A program made the position numbers and the translations under genes. 5,368 nucleotides of DNA, taken from the NCBI GenBank assembly GCA_937915075.1, contig CALDMA010000355.1:1-5368 (forward strand). Direction: 5' to 3'. Positions 1-5,368 of this stretch are shown here, piece after piece; position 1 is the first letter of the stretch, and the number at the start of each line of letters is the position of its first letter. The notes under the pieces were generated by a model. The model was given only the letters and a program-made list of their open reading frames with translations. It had not been told where the DNA came from and made no database searches. This DNA comes from an uncultured Oscillospiraceae bacterium. Lineage in GTDB: Bacteria; Bacillota; Clostridia; Oscillospirales; Oscillospiraceae.

Positions 1-1
1 G

Positions 2-751
2 TCCCGGGTCGGGCTCACATACTTCGCGCTCAACGAGAATAATCAGTACCTCTCCGACGTCAACGTGCGTAAGGCGCTGCAGATGGCAATCGATGCAGAC
101 AGCATCGTTGCCTCCATCTATGCCGGGAACGCCATCGTTGAAAACGGCATCATCCCCGAAGGCGTCTGGGGCTTCAATAAGGAGCTCGCACGTCCCGCCT
201 ATGACCCTGATGGCGCAAAGGCACTGCTCGCCGATGCGGGCTATGCCGACGGTGAGATAAGCTTTGAACTTTCCATGGACTCCTCCGCATCCAGCAATCT
301 GAAGCTCGTGTATCAGACAGTACAGCAGAATCTGCAGGCGATCGGCATCAATGCAGAGATAAAGAGCTATGACGAGTCATCCTGGCTCGATTTGCGTAAG
401 TCCGGCGAGATGGATTCCTTCATTGCCACGTGGACGATGGACTACAATGATCCCGCCAACATCATGTATACTTTCTTCGGCGGCACCGACAAGACCCGCA
501 TCCGCAGTCTGAACTACCATGATACGGAAGTCATGGCTCGCGTTACCGCAGCCTCCGGCATTACGGATGACGCTGCGCGCATGGCCGAGTACCAAGCACT
601 TGAAGAGAAGATCGTTGTTGATGATGCTGCATGGGTTCCGCTGTTGGGAAGTACGCACCTTTTTGCGATTGGCGATCGCGTGGAGAGCTTTGTCCCCTAT
701 TGGGCGGGGTTTAGCAATTTTTACGTCAGCGACGTAACGCTCAAGCAGTAA
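2..751 (+). CDS. ABC transporter substrate-binding protein, family 5 (peptide/nickel type), C-terminal part
   Basis: This is the 3' part of a gene whose start lies outside the window; 249 codons plus the TAA stop remain, about half of a usual 500-550-residue family member. The frame is open from base 2, and the GTG at 65 is an internal valine, not a start. Family 5 hallmarks are visible: VRKALQMAID near the beginning, a YDPDGAKALLADAGY segment, and a late TWTMDYNDPANI segment matching the common W-x-x-D-Y-x-D-P motif. In this family the protein is exported (usually a lipoprotein in Gram-positives), binds peptides or related ligands, and delivers them to the permeases. The signal peptide and lipobox would be upstream and cannot be seen. 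The four genes that follow are the matching permeases and ATPases. The ligand is unknown; peptides are most likely from the context, while nickel, glutathione or other family 5 ligands remain possible. Confidence 0.95.
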   Translation, partial: SRVGLTYFALNENNQYLSDVNVRKALQMAIDADSIVASIYAGNAIVENGIIPEGVWGFNKELARPAYDPDGAKALLADAGYADGEISFELSMDSSASSNLKLVYQTVQQNLQAIGINAEIKSYDESSWLDLRKSGEMDSFIATWTMDYNDPANIMYTFFGGTDKTRIRSLNYHDTEVMARVTAASGITDDAARMAEYQALEEKIVVDDAAWVPLLGSTHLFAIGDRVESFVPYWAGFSNFYVSDVTLKQ

Positions 752-770
752 ATATAAATATCAATGCGCG

Positions 771-801
771 GCAGGACGCCCGGAATATCGGGCGTCCGTG
801 C
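771..801 (+). promoter_or_regulatory. Intercistronic stem-loop between binding-protein and permease genes
   Basis: A perfect 9-bp GC-rich inverted repeat, GGACGCCCG (774-782) and CGGGCGTCC (789-797), flanks a 6-nt loop, GAATAT. GCA (771-773) and TGC (799-801) extend it past a one-base bulge at 798. No T-run follows; the next landmark is the AGGAGG ribosome binding site of the permease gene at 811-816. It lies 19 nt after the binding-protein stop. Stem-loops in this position in other importer operons protect the upstream mRNA from 3' decay or partly terminate transcription, giving more binding protein than permease. That role is inferred here. Confidence 0.7.
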
Positions 802-824
802 TGTGCATTTAGGAGGCTAAACTC

Positions 825-1748
825 TTGGCAAGAAATATACTTAGCCGCGTCATGCAAGCCGCTATAGTAATGCTCGGCGTGGCGCTGCTTATCTTCATAA
901 TGCTGCGCATCGTGCCCGGCAACGCCATTGTTACGATGATGGGCGAGCACGCCAAAACAGAAACAATCGAGCGCATGACGAGCGAACTTGGCCTGGATCA
1001 GCCGATGTACGTGCAGTTCTGGCACTATATTACTGGCGCTGTGCGCGGCGACTTCGGTACGAGCTATTCCCTCAACCGCAGTGTGACGGAGCTCATCGGC
1101 ACGGCATTTCCCAATACTGTGCGCCTTGCGTTCGCGGCAGCGCTCATCGCGTGGGTGACGGGCATAATCTGCGGTGTAATCGCCGCGGTGAAGAAAAACG
1201 GGATACTCGACCATTTCTTCATGGGCATGTCGCTGCTGGGTGTATCAGTTCCGGTTTTTATGGTAGCTATGGTACTGCAATATTTCCTGGCATACAAGCT
1301 CAAATGGCTTCCCATCTCCGGCGTGGACAGCTGGCGGGGGTATATTCTCCCCGCCATCGCCCTCGGCTGGAACAGTGCGGGCAGCATCGCCCGCCTCACG
1401 CGCTCCACGCTGCTGGAGGTCATGCAGGCGGACTATATAGATACCGCACGTGCCAAGGGACGCCGTCAGGTTGGTATTATCACCGTGCATGCACTAAGAA
1501 ACGCACTGCTGCCGGTGATAACAATGATGGCAGTGCAGCTGTCCTCCCTCCTCTCCGGTGCTGTGATATGTGAGACGGTGTTTTCCGTCAACGGCATTGG
1601 CCGTCTGCTTGTACAGGCAATAGAAGGGCGTGACATTCCGCTTTTGCAGGGGACGATTCTCTTCTCGACCCTTCTCGTCATTCTGGGCAATCTCATCGCC
1701 GATTGCCTATATGCCGTGCTTGACCCACGGATAAGCAAAGAGGTATGA
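825..1748 (+). CDS. dppB: Peptide-type ABC transporter permease, DppB/OppB family
   Basis: A 307-residue inner-membrane permease, the normal length for the DppB/OppB family. It starts at TTG 825, placed by a consensus AGGAGG at 811-816 with 8 nt spacing. A first transmembrane helix lies near residues 9-29, followed by the typical extracytoplasmic region with LGLDQPMYVQFWHY (55-68) and GDFGTSYS (75-82). Further hydrophobic segments lie near 98-122, 133-157, 171-187, 228-250 and 274-298. The cytoplasmic EAA-type coupling loop, DYIDTARAKG (203-212) followed by HALRNALLP, is where an ATPase docks. The protein ends in the family-typical LDPRI. It should pair with the downstream DppC-like permease to form the channel. 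The symbol marks the family position in the operon; the transported ligand is not proven. Its TGA stop overlaps an ATG at 1745, though translation of the next gene more likely begins at 1751. Confidence 0.93.
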   Translation: MARNILSRVMQAAIVMLGVALLIFIMLRIVPGNAIVTMMGEHAKTETIERMTSELGLDQPMYVQFWHYITGAVRGDFGTSYSLNRSVTELIGTAFPNTVRLAFAAALIAWVTGIICGVIAAVKKNGILDHFFMGMSLLGVSVPVFMVAMVLQYFLAYKLKWLPISGVDSWRGYILPAIALGWNSAGSIARLTRSTLLEVMQADYIDTARAKGRRQVGIITVHALRNALLPVITMMAVQLSSLLSGAVICETVFSVNGIGRLLVQAIEGRDIPLLQGTILFSTLLVILGNLIADCLYAVLDPRISKEV

Positions 1749-1750
1749 GC

Positions 1751-2647
1751 ATGAAAAAATCTCCCGAACTTTCAAATGAACTGCGCGCACAGCTTGGCGA
1801 GGCGGAAACCTTCGCCTCTGTTATAATGCGTCTCTGGCGGGAGAATAAGCTCGCCGCAGTGTCTGCCGTGGTGATACTGCTGTTCGTTCTCGCCGCCATC
1901 CTCGCACCCGTACTCACGCCGTATACCTTTGACGGCATGGATCTTTTCAACCGCCTTGCGCCTCCGTCGCGCGAGCACTTGCTCGGCACGGATGAGGCCG
2001 GGCGCGACGTGCTGACGCGTATGCTGTATGGCGCACGTGTGTCACTGCTGGTCGGTATTGTGCCGACGGTTATCTCCATGCTTGCAGGGGCAATTCTCGG
2101 CATAATCGCAGGATACAGCGGCGGAAGTGCTGATGCCGCGATCATGCGAATTGCGGATGTCATGCTCGCGTTCCCGTCGATGTTCCTCGCGATGGTGATA
2201 ATGTATACTCTCGGCGATGGAATGATAAATATCTTTCTCGCCCTGGCGCTTGTCAATTGGGCAAGCGTCGCACGCATCGTGCGCGCGGAAACGCTCAGGC
2301 TCAAGAAGACGGAGTTTGTGGAAGCGGCGCAGTCCATTGGCGTAAAGAAACTGGTGATCATGTTTCGGCACATCCTGCCAAACTGCATTCCGTCGCTCAT
2401 CGTGCTCTTCACGTTGAATATTCCCTCTGCCATACTCTCGGAAAGCTCGTTGAGTTTTCTGAGCATCGGTATAAAACCACCGCAAGCCTCATGGGGGCTG
2501 ATGGTAAACGAGGGACGGCAGTTTCTATATAGCCAGCCGTGGCTCAGTCTCTCACCGAGTATTGCCATTATGCTCGTAGTACTCGCGTTCAACTTCCTCG
2601 GCGACGGTCTGCGCGACGTACTTGACCCACATCTCAAAAACCAGTGA
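1751..2647 (+). CDS. dppC: Peptide-type ABC transporter permease, DppC/OppC family
   Basis: A 298-residue inner-membrane permease, the second half of the channel. Two in-frame ATGs lie close together. The one at 1745 overlaps the previous stop but sits only 1 nt after the AGAGG at 1739-1743; the one at 1751 has a proper 7-nt spacing and is preferred, leaving 2 nt between the genes. The N-terminal region has the OppC_N pattern: cytoplasmic RLWRENKLA, then a first helix around residues 34-56. Next comes the family signature HLLGTDEAGRDVLTR (76-90), helices near 97-121, 138-155 and 158-175, and the EAA loop EFVEAAQSIGVKK (188-200) with HILPN. A PPQASWG segment (243-249), a last helix near 268-285 and a terminal LDPHLKNQ are typical of the family. 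The ligand is unresolved, as for its partner permease. Confidence 0.93.
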   Translation: MKKSPELSNELRAQLGEAETFASVIMRLWRENKLAAVSAVVILLFVLAAILAPVLTPYTFDGMDLFNRLAPPSREHLLGTDEAGRDVLTRMLYGARVSLLVGIVPTVISMLAGAILGIIAGYSGGSADAAIMRIADVMLAFPSMFLAMVIMYTLGDGMINIFLALALVNWASVARIVRAETLRLKKTEFVEAAQSIGVKKLVIMFRHILPNCIPSLIVLFTLNIPSAILSESSLSFLSIGIKPPQASWGLMVNEGRQFLYSQPWLSLSPSIAIMLVVLAFNFLGDGLRDVLDPHLKNQ

Positions 2648-2660
2648 AGGAGGGTCGGCA

Positions 2661-3641
2661 ATGGATAACGCGATAGTATTGAATGTCGAGCATCTGTGTA
2701 CCAGCTTCTTCACGCAGCATGGCGAAGTCAAAGCAGTCAACGATGTGTCCATATCCGTCCCACGCGGCAAAATAATCGGCATTGTGGGCGAATCCGGCTG
2801 TGGCAAGAGCATGATGGCGCGCTCCATCGTGCGTCTCCTGCGCTATCCCGGAAAAATTGTCAGCGGCAGCATAAAGCTATCGGGCAAGGAGCTGACGGAG
2901 CTTTCCGAGCACGAAATGTCCACCGTGCGCGGCGAGGAGATAGGCATGGTATTTCAGGAGCCTATGACGAGTCTCAACCCCGTGATGCGCGTCGGGCTTC
3001 AGGTGCGCGAGGCGCTGCTGCTGCACCGCAAGGTCACGCCGCAGGAGGCAAAGGCGGAGGTACTGCGCATATTCCGCAAGGTCGGCATATCCGAGTCCGA
3101 ACGTCGCTATAACTGCTATCCGCACGAGCTGTCCGGCGGTCTGCGGCAGCGGGTGATGATTGCGATGGCGATGATATGCCGCCCCAAACTCGTCATCGCC
3201 GATGAGCCGACCACGGCACTGGATGTGACCGTCGAGGCGCAGATACTCCAGCTCATGCGCGCGCTGCGCGATGAGACTGGCTCCGGCATTGTCATCATTT
3301 CGCACAACCTTGGCGTTATCGCGCAGATGTGCGACTATGTATATGTGATGTACGCCGGGCGTGTTGTAGAACAGGCGGAGACGTTTGAGCTCTTTGCCCA
3401 TCCGTCGCACCCGTATACCATCGGACTTATGTCCGCCGTCGCCTCGCTTGAGCGCGGCAATGACGAGCTGGAGACAATTCCAGGCGTCGTGCCGAATCTG
3501 CTGCATCTGCCTACTGGGTGCAGCTTCTCCCCGCGGTGCTCCGAGTGCGGAGAGCACTGTGGGGATGCTGCGCCGGAACTGCGGGAGGTGTCTCCCGGTC
3601 ATCTTGTGCGCTGTATCAATATCACGGAGGTGCGTTCATGA
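2661..3641 (+). CDS. dppD: Peptide ABC transporter ATP-binding protein, DppD/OppD family
   Basis: A 326-residue cytoplasmic ATPase. The start at ATG 2661 is fixed by AAGGAGGG at 2647-2654, which begins on the last base of the previous stop codon, with 6 nt spacing. An in-frame ATG at 2622 would overlap the permease gene by 26 nt and lacks such a site. All nucleotide-binding motifs are present: Walker A GESGCGKS (43-50), Q-loop Q99 in VFQEP, signature LSGGLRQR (157-164), Walker B LVIADE (177-182), D-loop TALD and switch histidine H215. The Leu in place of Gln in LSGGQ fits the DppD/OppD subfamily, which varies there. A C-terminal oligopeptide-transporter extension begins around HPYT (250-253) and carries the conserved cysteines C287, C293, C300 and C318, which in some Dpp transporters bind an iron-sulphur cluster. 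It should form a heterodimer with the next gene's product. Confidence 0.95.
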   Translation: MDNAIVLNVEHLCTSFFTQHGEVKAVNDVSISVPRGKIIGIVGESGCGKSMMARSIVRLLRYPGKIVSGSIKLSGKELTELSEHEMSTVRGEEIGMVFQEPMTSLNPVMRVGLQVREALLLHRKVTPQEAKAEVLRIFRKVGISESERRYNCYPHELSGGLRQRVMIAMAMICRPKLVIADEPTTALDVTVEAQILQLMRALRDETGSGIVIISHNLGVIAQMCDYVYVMYAGRVVEQAETFELFAHPSHPYTIGLMSAVASLERGNDELETIPGVVPNLLHLPTGCSFSPRCSECGEHCGDAAPELREVSPGHLVRCINITEVRS

Positions 3642-4594
3642 GCGAAATACTTCTGGAGGCAAAGGGGCTGACAAAAGAGTTTGCCCTGAAAAACAGGAAA
3701 AAAGTGTATGCCGTCTCGGATGTGTCGCTTGTGATATTCAAGGGTGAGACGCTCGCCCTTGTGGGTGAGTCCGGCTGCGGTAAGTCGACGCTCGGGCGAA
3801 CGCTCACCCGGCTCATAAAGGCAACGTCCGGCGAGATAACGCTTGGCGGGACGGAAATAACATCGCTCAGTGAAAAGGACTTCGCCCCGTACCGCCGCCG
3901 CATGCAGCTCATATTTCAGGACCCTTACGCTTCGCTTGATCCGCGCATGACCGTGCGCGATATTGTCGCGGAACCGCTGAAAACCTATAAGCTCTGCTGC
4001 ACAAAGGAGGAGACGACCAAGCGCGTGTGTTCGCTTCTGCGCGATGTCGGGATTCCGGAAGAGTTCCTTTACCGCTATCCCCACCAGTTCTCCGGCGGGC
4101 AGCGCCAAAGGATAGGTATTGCCCGCGCCATCGCGCTTGACCCGGCGCTCATCGTCTGTGACGAGCCGGTTTCCGCACTCGATGTTTCGGTGCAGAATCA
4201 GATACTCAACCTTCTGCGCCGGCTGCAGCGCGAACGCGGACTGACCTACCTTTTCATCAGCCACGATCTGTCCGTTGTACGCTTCATCTCTGACAGGATA
4301 TGCGTGATGTTTCTCGGACGGCTATGCGAGATCGGCCCCACAGCCGAGGTTTACGCCGCACCGCTGCACCCGTATACGCGCTTCCTCATCAACGCCATAC
4401 CCAAGGCCGATCCCATCGCACGCTTTGAAGAAAAGCCGCTTCTGACGGGCGAACTGCCAAGTCCAACAGACCCGCCGTCCGGTTGCAGGTTTCACACGCA
4501 TTGTCCCTATGCAATGGAACGCTGCCGCAGTGAAGCGCCCCAAATGCGCCCTGTTGGTAACCGCTTTGTTGCCTGCCACTGCGCGGGACGCTGA
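3638..4594 (+). CDS. dppF: Peptide ABC transporter ATP-binding protein, DppF/OppF family
   Basis: A 318-residue ATPase, partner of the DppD-like protein. It starts at ATG 3638, overlapping the previous TGA by 4 nt (ATGA), with ACGGAGG at 3624-3630 and 7 nt spacing, so translational coupling is likely. The frame is open further upstream, but that part only shadows the preceding gene. Motifs are complete: Walker A GESGCGKS (43-50), Q-loop Q94 in IFQDP, PYASLDPRM (96-104) typical of DppF/OppF, signature FSGGQRQR (151-158), Walker B LIVCDE (171-176), D-loop SALD and switch histidine H209. The C-terminal extension begins near HPYT (244-247) and holds C283, C289, C296 and C313 in the same pattern as the upstream ATPase. 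The sequence does not separate DppF from OppF; the symbol reflects operon position. This is the last gene of the transporter operon. Confidence 0.95.
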   Translation: MSEILLEAKGLTKEFALKNRKKVYAVSDVSLVIFKGETLALVGESGCGKSTLGRTLTRLIKATSGEITLGGTEITSLSEKDFAPYRRRMQLIFQDPYASLDPRMTVRDIVAEPLKTYKLCCTKEETTKRVCSLLRDVGIPEEFLYRYPHQFSGGQRQRIGIARAIALDPALIVCDEPVSALDVSVQNQILNLLRRLQRERGLTYLFISHDLSVVRFISDRICVMFLGRLCEIGPTAEVYAAPLHPYTRFLINAIPKADPIARFEEKPLLTGELPSPTDPPSGCRFHTHCPYAMERCRSEAPQMRPVGNRFVACHCAGR

Positions 4595-4617
4595 ACTGAT
4601 AAAATACTCATGGCATT

Positions 4618-4648
4618 TGCTGCGCCAGTCCGCAGACTGGCGCAGTAA
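4618..4648 (+). terminator. Strong stem-loop after the transporter operon, possible terminator
   Basis: A perfect 11-bp inverted repeat, CTGCGCCAGTC (4620-4630) and GACTGGCGCAG (4635-4645), closes a CGCA tetraloop. It can be extended by one G-U and two A-U pairs (4617-4619 with 4646-4648). It lies 25 nt after the last ATPase stop, where an operon terminator is expected. The sequence after it, TAATCCGTTTCC, is not a real U-tract; the nearest T-run is at 4677-4681, too distant to act with this stem. It may therefore be a weak or factor-aided terminator, or a structure that blocks 3' exonucleases. Confidence 0.55.
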
Positions 4649-4700
4649 TCCGTTTCCAAAATGAGCAATTCTTGCGTTTTTATGCAAATTTGCGGCCAAA

Positions 4701-4770
4701 AGATTGCGGATTCCCACGTTGCTTCGCGCCGCGAAGCAAGCGCCCTTGGGGTGCTCCTCGGAATGACAGA
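4701..4770. repeat. Interspersed palindromic repeat of the 'CHSEE' kind
   Basis: This segment has the layout of a short interspersed repeat common in Clostridia and related genomes: it begins GATTGCGGATTCCCACG and ends CTCCTCGGAATGACAGA. Read on the minus strand it encodes the telltale spurious peptide CHSEEHPKG. It is built from nested inverted repeats. An outer stem ATTCC/GGAAT (4710-4714 with 4760-4764) encloses a hairpin with TTGCTTCG arms (4719-4726 with 4732-4739) and a second hairpin of six pairs including one G-U (4740-4745 with 4749-4754). Only one copy is present here, so its repetitive nature rests on recognition of the family. No gene is encoded. Confidence 0.6.
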
Positions 4771-4819
4771 ACGGGTTTATCGACAAGCTGGCAATTATAC
4801 GCTCTTTAAATTTTACAAA

Positions 4820-4833
4820 ATTCTTGCAAGAAT
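4820..4833. repeat. Perfect 14-bp palindrome, possible operator
   Basis: ATTCTTGCAAGAAT is a perfect palindrome with no spacer, in an AT-rich stretch just upstream of the candidate promoter of the second operon. The 9-mer AATTCTTGC also occurs at 4667-4675, before the interspersed repeat. A dimeric regulator could bind such a site, but no regulator gene is in the window and the role is unknown. Confidence 0.35.
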
Positions 4834-4836
4834 GTG

Positions 4837-4871
4837 TTGCTGGGTTGCCAGAGCCGGATTATAATTATTAT
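4837..4871 (+). promoter_or_regulatory. Candidate sigma-70-type promoter for the second operon
   Basis: A consensus -10 box TATAAT lies at 4860-4865. A weak -35 candidate TTGCTG (4837-4842) is 17 bp upstream. An alternative pair is TTGCCA (4845-4850, five of six matches) with TATTAT (4866-4871) at a short 15-bp spacing. Either would start transcription near 4872-4880 and give a leader of about 125-130 nt before ATG 5003. This is the best-placed candidate in the spacer, but the weak -35 or short spacing leaves doubt. Confidence 0.4.
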
Positions 4872-4927
4872 GGGTCGTTGTACACGCTCATCAAGCCGCA
4901 TCATTCCCTTCCCTGCATTAAGTGCGA

Positions 4928-4980
4928 TTTTGCATCCCCGTACCATAATAATCAAGCATCGGTATCGTGCCGATGCAAAA
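4928..4980 (+). promoter_or_regulatory. Leader with two mutually exclusive stems
   Basis: The segment GATGC at 4972-4976 can pair in two ways. Locally, GCATCGG (4956-4962) and CCGATGC (4970-4976) form a 7-bp hairpin with a 7-nt loop. Alternatively TTTTGCATC (4928-4936) and GATGCAAAA (4972-4980) form a 9-bp stem enclosing 35 nt. Both lie upstream of the AGAGG ribosome binding site at 4991-4995, and neither covers it. It resembles no riboswitch class that I recognise. Local folding is seen in the sequence; any regulatory role is inference. Confidence 0.3.
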
Positions 4981-5002
4981 TATAAAGAAAAGAGGCATTC
5001 TT

Positions 5003-5278
5003 ATGACTTACAAAACCATCGTGATCGACTACGCGCCCAAGGCAAAGAAGATGGCTGCGGCCATTGAGAAAACCGCCAACGAAAAGGCGCAGGACGGCTG
5101 GGAGCTGGTGACCTTTTCCGTGACGAACTCCGCCAAGGCGATCCTGGTGTTCCGCATGCCAGAGAGCGATGCTGCGGCTGAGGACGAATCCGCAGCCGAA
5201 CCCGCAGTAGAGGAAAAAGACGATGCGGAAAGCGCCGCACAGGAGGAAACTGCCGAGGCTGTCGGCGAGGCCGAATGA
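5003..5278 (+). CDS. Small DUF4177-like protein with acidic Ala/Glu tail
   Basis: A 91-residue protein starting at ATG 5003, with AAAAGAGG at 4988-4995 and 7 nt spacing. An in-frame GTG at 4967 lacks a ribosome site and lies inside a hairpin. Residues 1-52 (MTYKTIVIDY..., DGWELVTFSV, AILVFRM) resemble DUF4177, a small alpha/beta domain with the pattern YK-V-x-x-x, a helix, GWELV, then a closing strand; its function is unknown. Residues 53-91 are low-complexity: 16 of 39 are Asp/Glu, 12 are Ala, one is Lys, none aromatic, so the tail is probably disordered and strongly negative. No signal peptide or membrane helix is seen, so it is likely cytoplasmic. Its stop overlaps the next start by 4 nt (ATGA), so it is probably made together with the Ppx/GppA-family phosphatase. 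The DUF4177 match is from pattern recognition and moderately sure. Confidence 0.85.
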   Translation: MTYKTIVIDYAPKAKKMAAAIEKTANEKAQDGWELVTFSVTNSAKAILVFRMPESDAAAEDESAAEPAVEEKDDAESAAQEETAEAVGEAE

Positions 5279-5368
5279 AGCAGGCGATCATCGACATCGG
5301 CTCCAACTCTATCCGGCTGACGCTCTACGAAACTGAAGGTCAGGGCTTCAAAATTCTCTTTCGCGAGC
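5275..5368 (+). CDS. Ppx/GppA-family phosphatase, N-terminal fragment
   Basis: The gene starts at ATG 5275 and runs off the window edge after 31 codons. The beginning, MKQAIIDIGSNSIRLTLYE, has the phosphate-binding IDIGSNSIR motif of the ASKHA-fold Ppx/GppA family, which removes phosphate from polyphosphate or from pppGpp. Full-length members have about 300 (short form) or 500 residues; which this is cannot be known here. The ATG overlaps the stop of the small upstream gene. A GGCGAGG at 5264-5270 sits only 4 nt before the start, so initiation probably depends partly on translational coupling. Exopolyphosphatase and guanosine pentaphosphatase cannot be told apart from this fragment. Confidence 0.9.
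   Translation, partial: MKQAIIDIGSNSIRLTLYETEGQGFKILFRE

Noticed and set aside
65..751. GTG at 65 as a true start of a short binding protein
   Set aside because: The frame is open to the window edge and the residues before it continue the family pattern; no ribosome site precedes it.
1693..2661. Long minus-strand open frame of 322 codons opposite the DppC-like gene
   Set aside because: It is antisense to a clear permease gene, its translation is rich in Ser/Arg/Thr with no recognisable domain, and no good ribosome site precedes it; it is a codon-bias shadow.
4322..4786. Minus-strand open frame of 154 codons across the end of the last ATPase gene and the spacer
   Set aside because: Its start region translates the interspersed repeat (the CHSEE peptide) and the rest is antisense to the ATPase gene; such frames are commonly mis-annotated.
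4780..4800. Promoter formed by TCGACA and TTATAC
   Set aside because: The spacing is only 9 bp, too short for a sigma-70-type promoter.
4661..4864. Plus-strand open frame of 67 codons in the spacer
   Set aside because: It runs through the interspersed repeat and the palindrome, has no ribosome binding site and no recognisable domain.
4967..5278. Upstream GTG start adding 12 residues to the small gene
   Set aside because: No ribosome binding site precedes it, it lies inside a hairpin, and the DUF4177-like pattern begins at the ATG at 5003.
1..5368. CRISPR array, tRNA or rRNA gene, transposase gene or phage gene
   Set aside because: No regularly spaced direct repeats, tRNA-like cloverleaf, rRNA sequence or mobile-element protein was seen on either strand.

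Overview
The window holds the end of a peptide-type ABC importer operon, then a roughly 400-base spacer, then the start of a second small operon. Every gene found is on the + strand. Moderately high G+C, strong AGGAGG-type ribosome binding sites, tight gene packing and an interspersed repeat of the 'CHSEE' kind suggest an anaerobic Bacillota (Clostridia or Negativicutes). That placement is an inference from style; no marker gene in the window fixes the taxon.

Positions 2-4594 encode, in order, the C-terminal part of a family 5 solute-binding protein, two inner-membrane permeases (DppB- and DppC-like) and two ATPases (DppD/OppD- and DppF/OppF-like). This is the canonical order of a dipeptide/oligopeptide transporter. 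The binding protein captures substrate outside the membrane, the two permeases form the channel, and the two ATPases drive it. The last four genes are spaced by 2 nt, 13 nt and a 4-nt ATGA overlap, so they are almost certainly co-transcribed. A strong stem-loop without a U-tract separates the binding-protein gene from the permease genes and may set a higher level of the binding protein. The substrate (dipeptide, oligopeptide, nickel, glutathione or other) cannot be settled from this sequence.

Positions 4595-5002 are non-coding. They contain an 11-bp perfect stem-loop just after the last ATPase gene, an interspersed palindromic repeat that can fold into a three-way junction, a perfect 14-bp palindrome, a candidate promoter with a consensus TATAAT, and a leader in which two upstream segments could compete for the same pairing partner.

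Positions 5003-5368 start the second operon. A 91-residue protein with a DUF4177-like N-terminal half and a very acidic Ala/Glu tail overlaps by 4 nt the start of a Ppx/GppA-family phosphatase gene, which runs off the window after 31 codons. The coupling of this small protein to a polyphosphate/(p)ppGpp phosphatase is the least familiar part of the window. The transporter operon itself looks ordinary.
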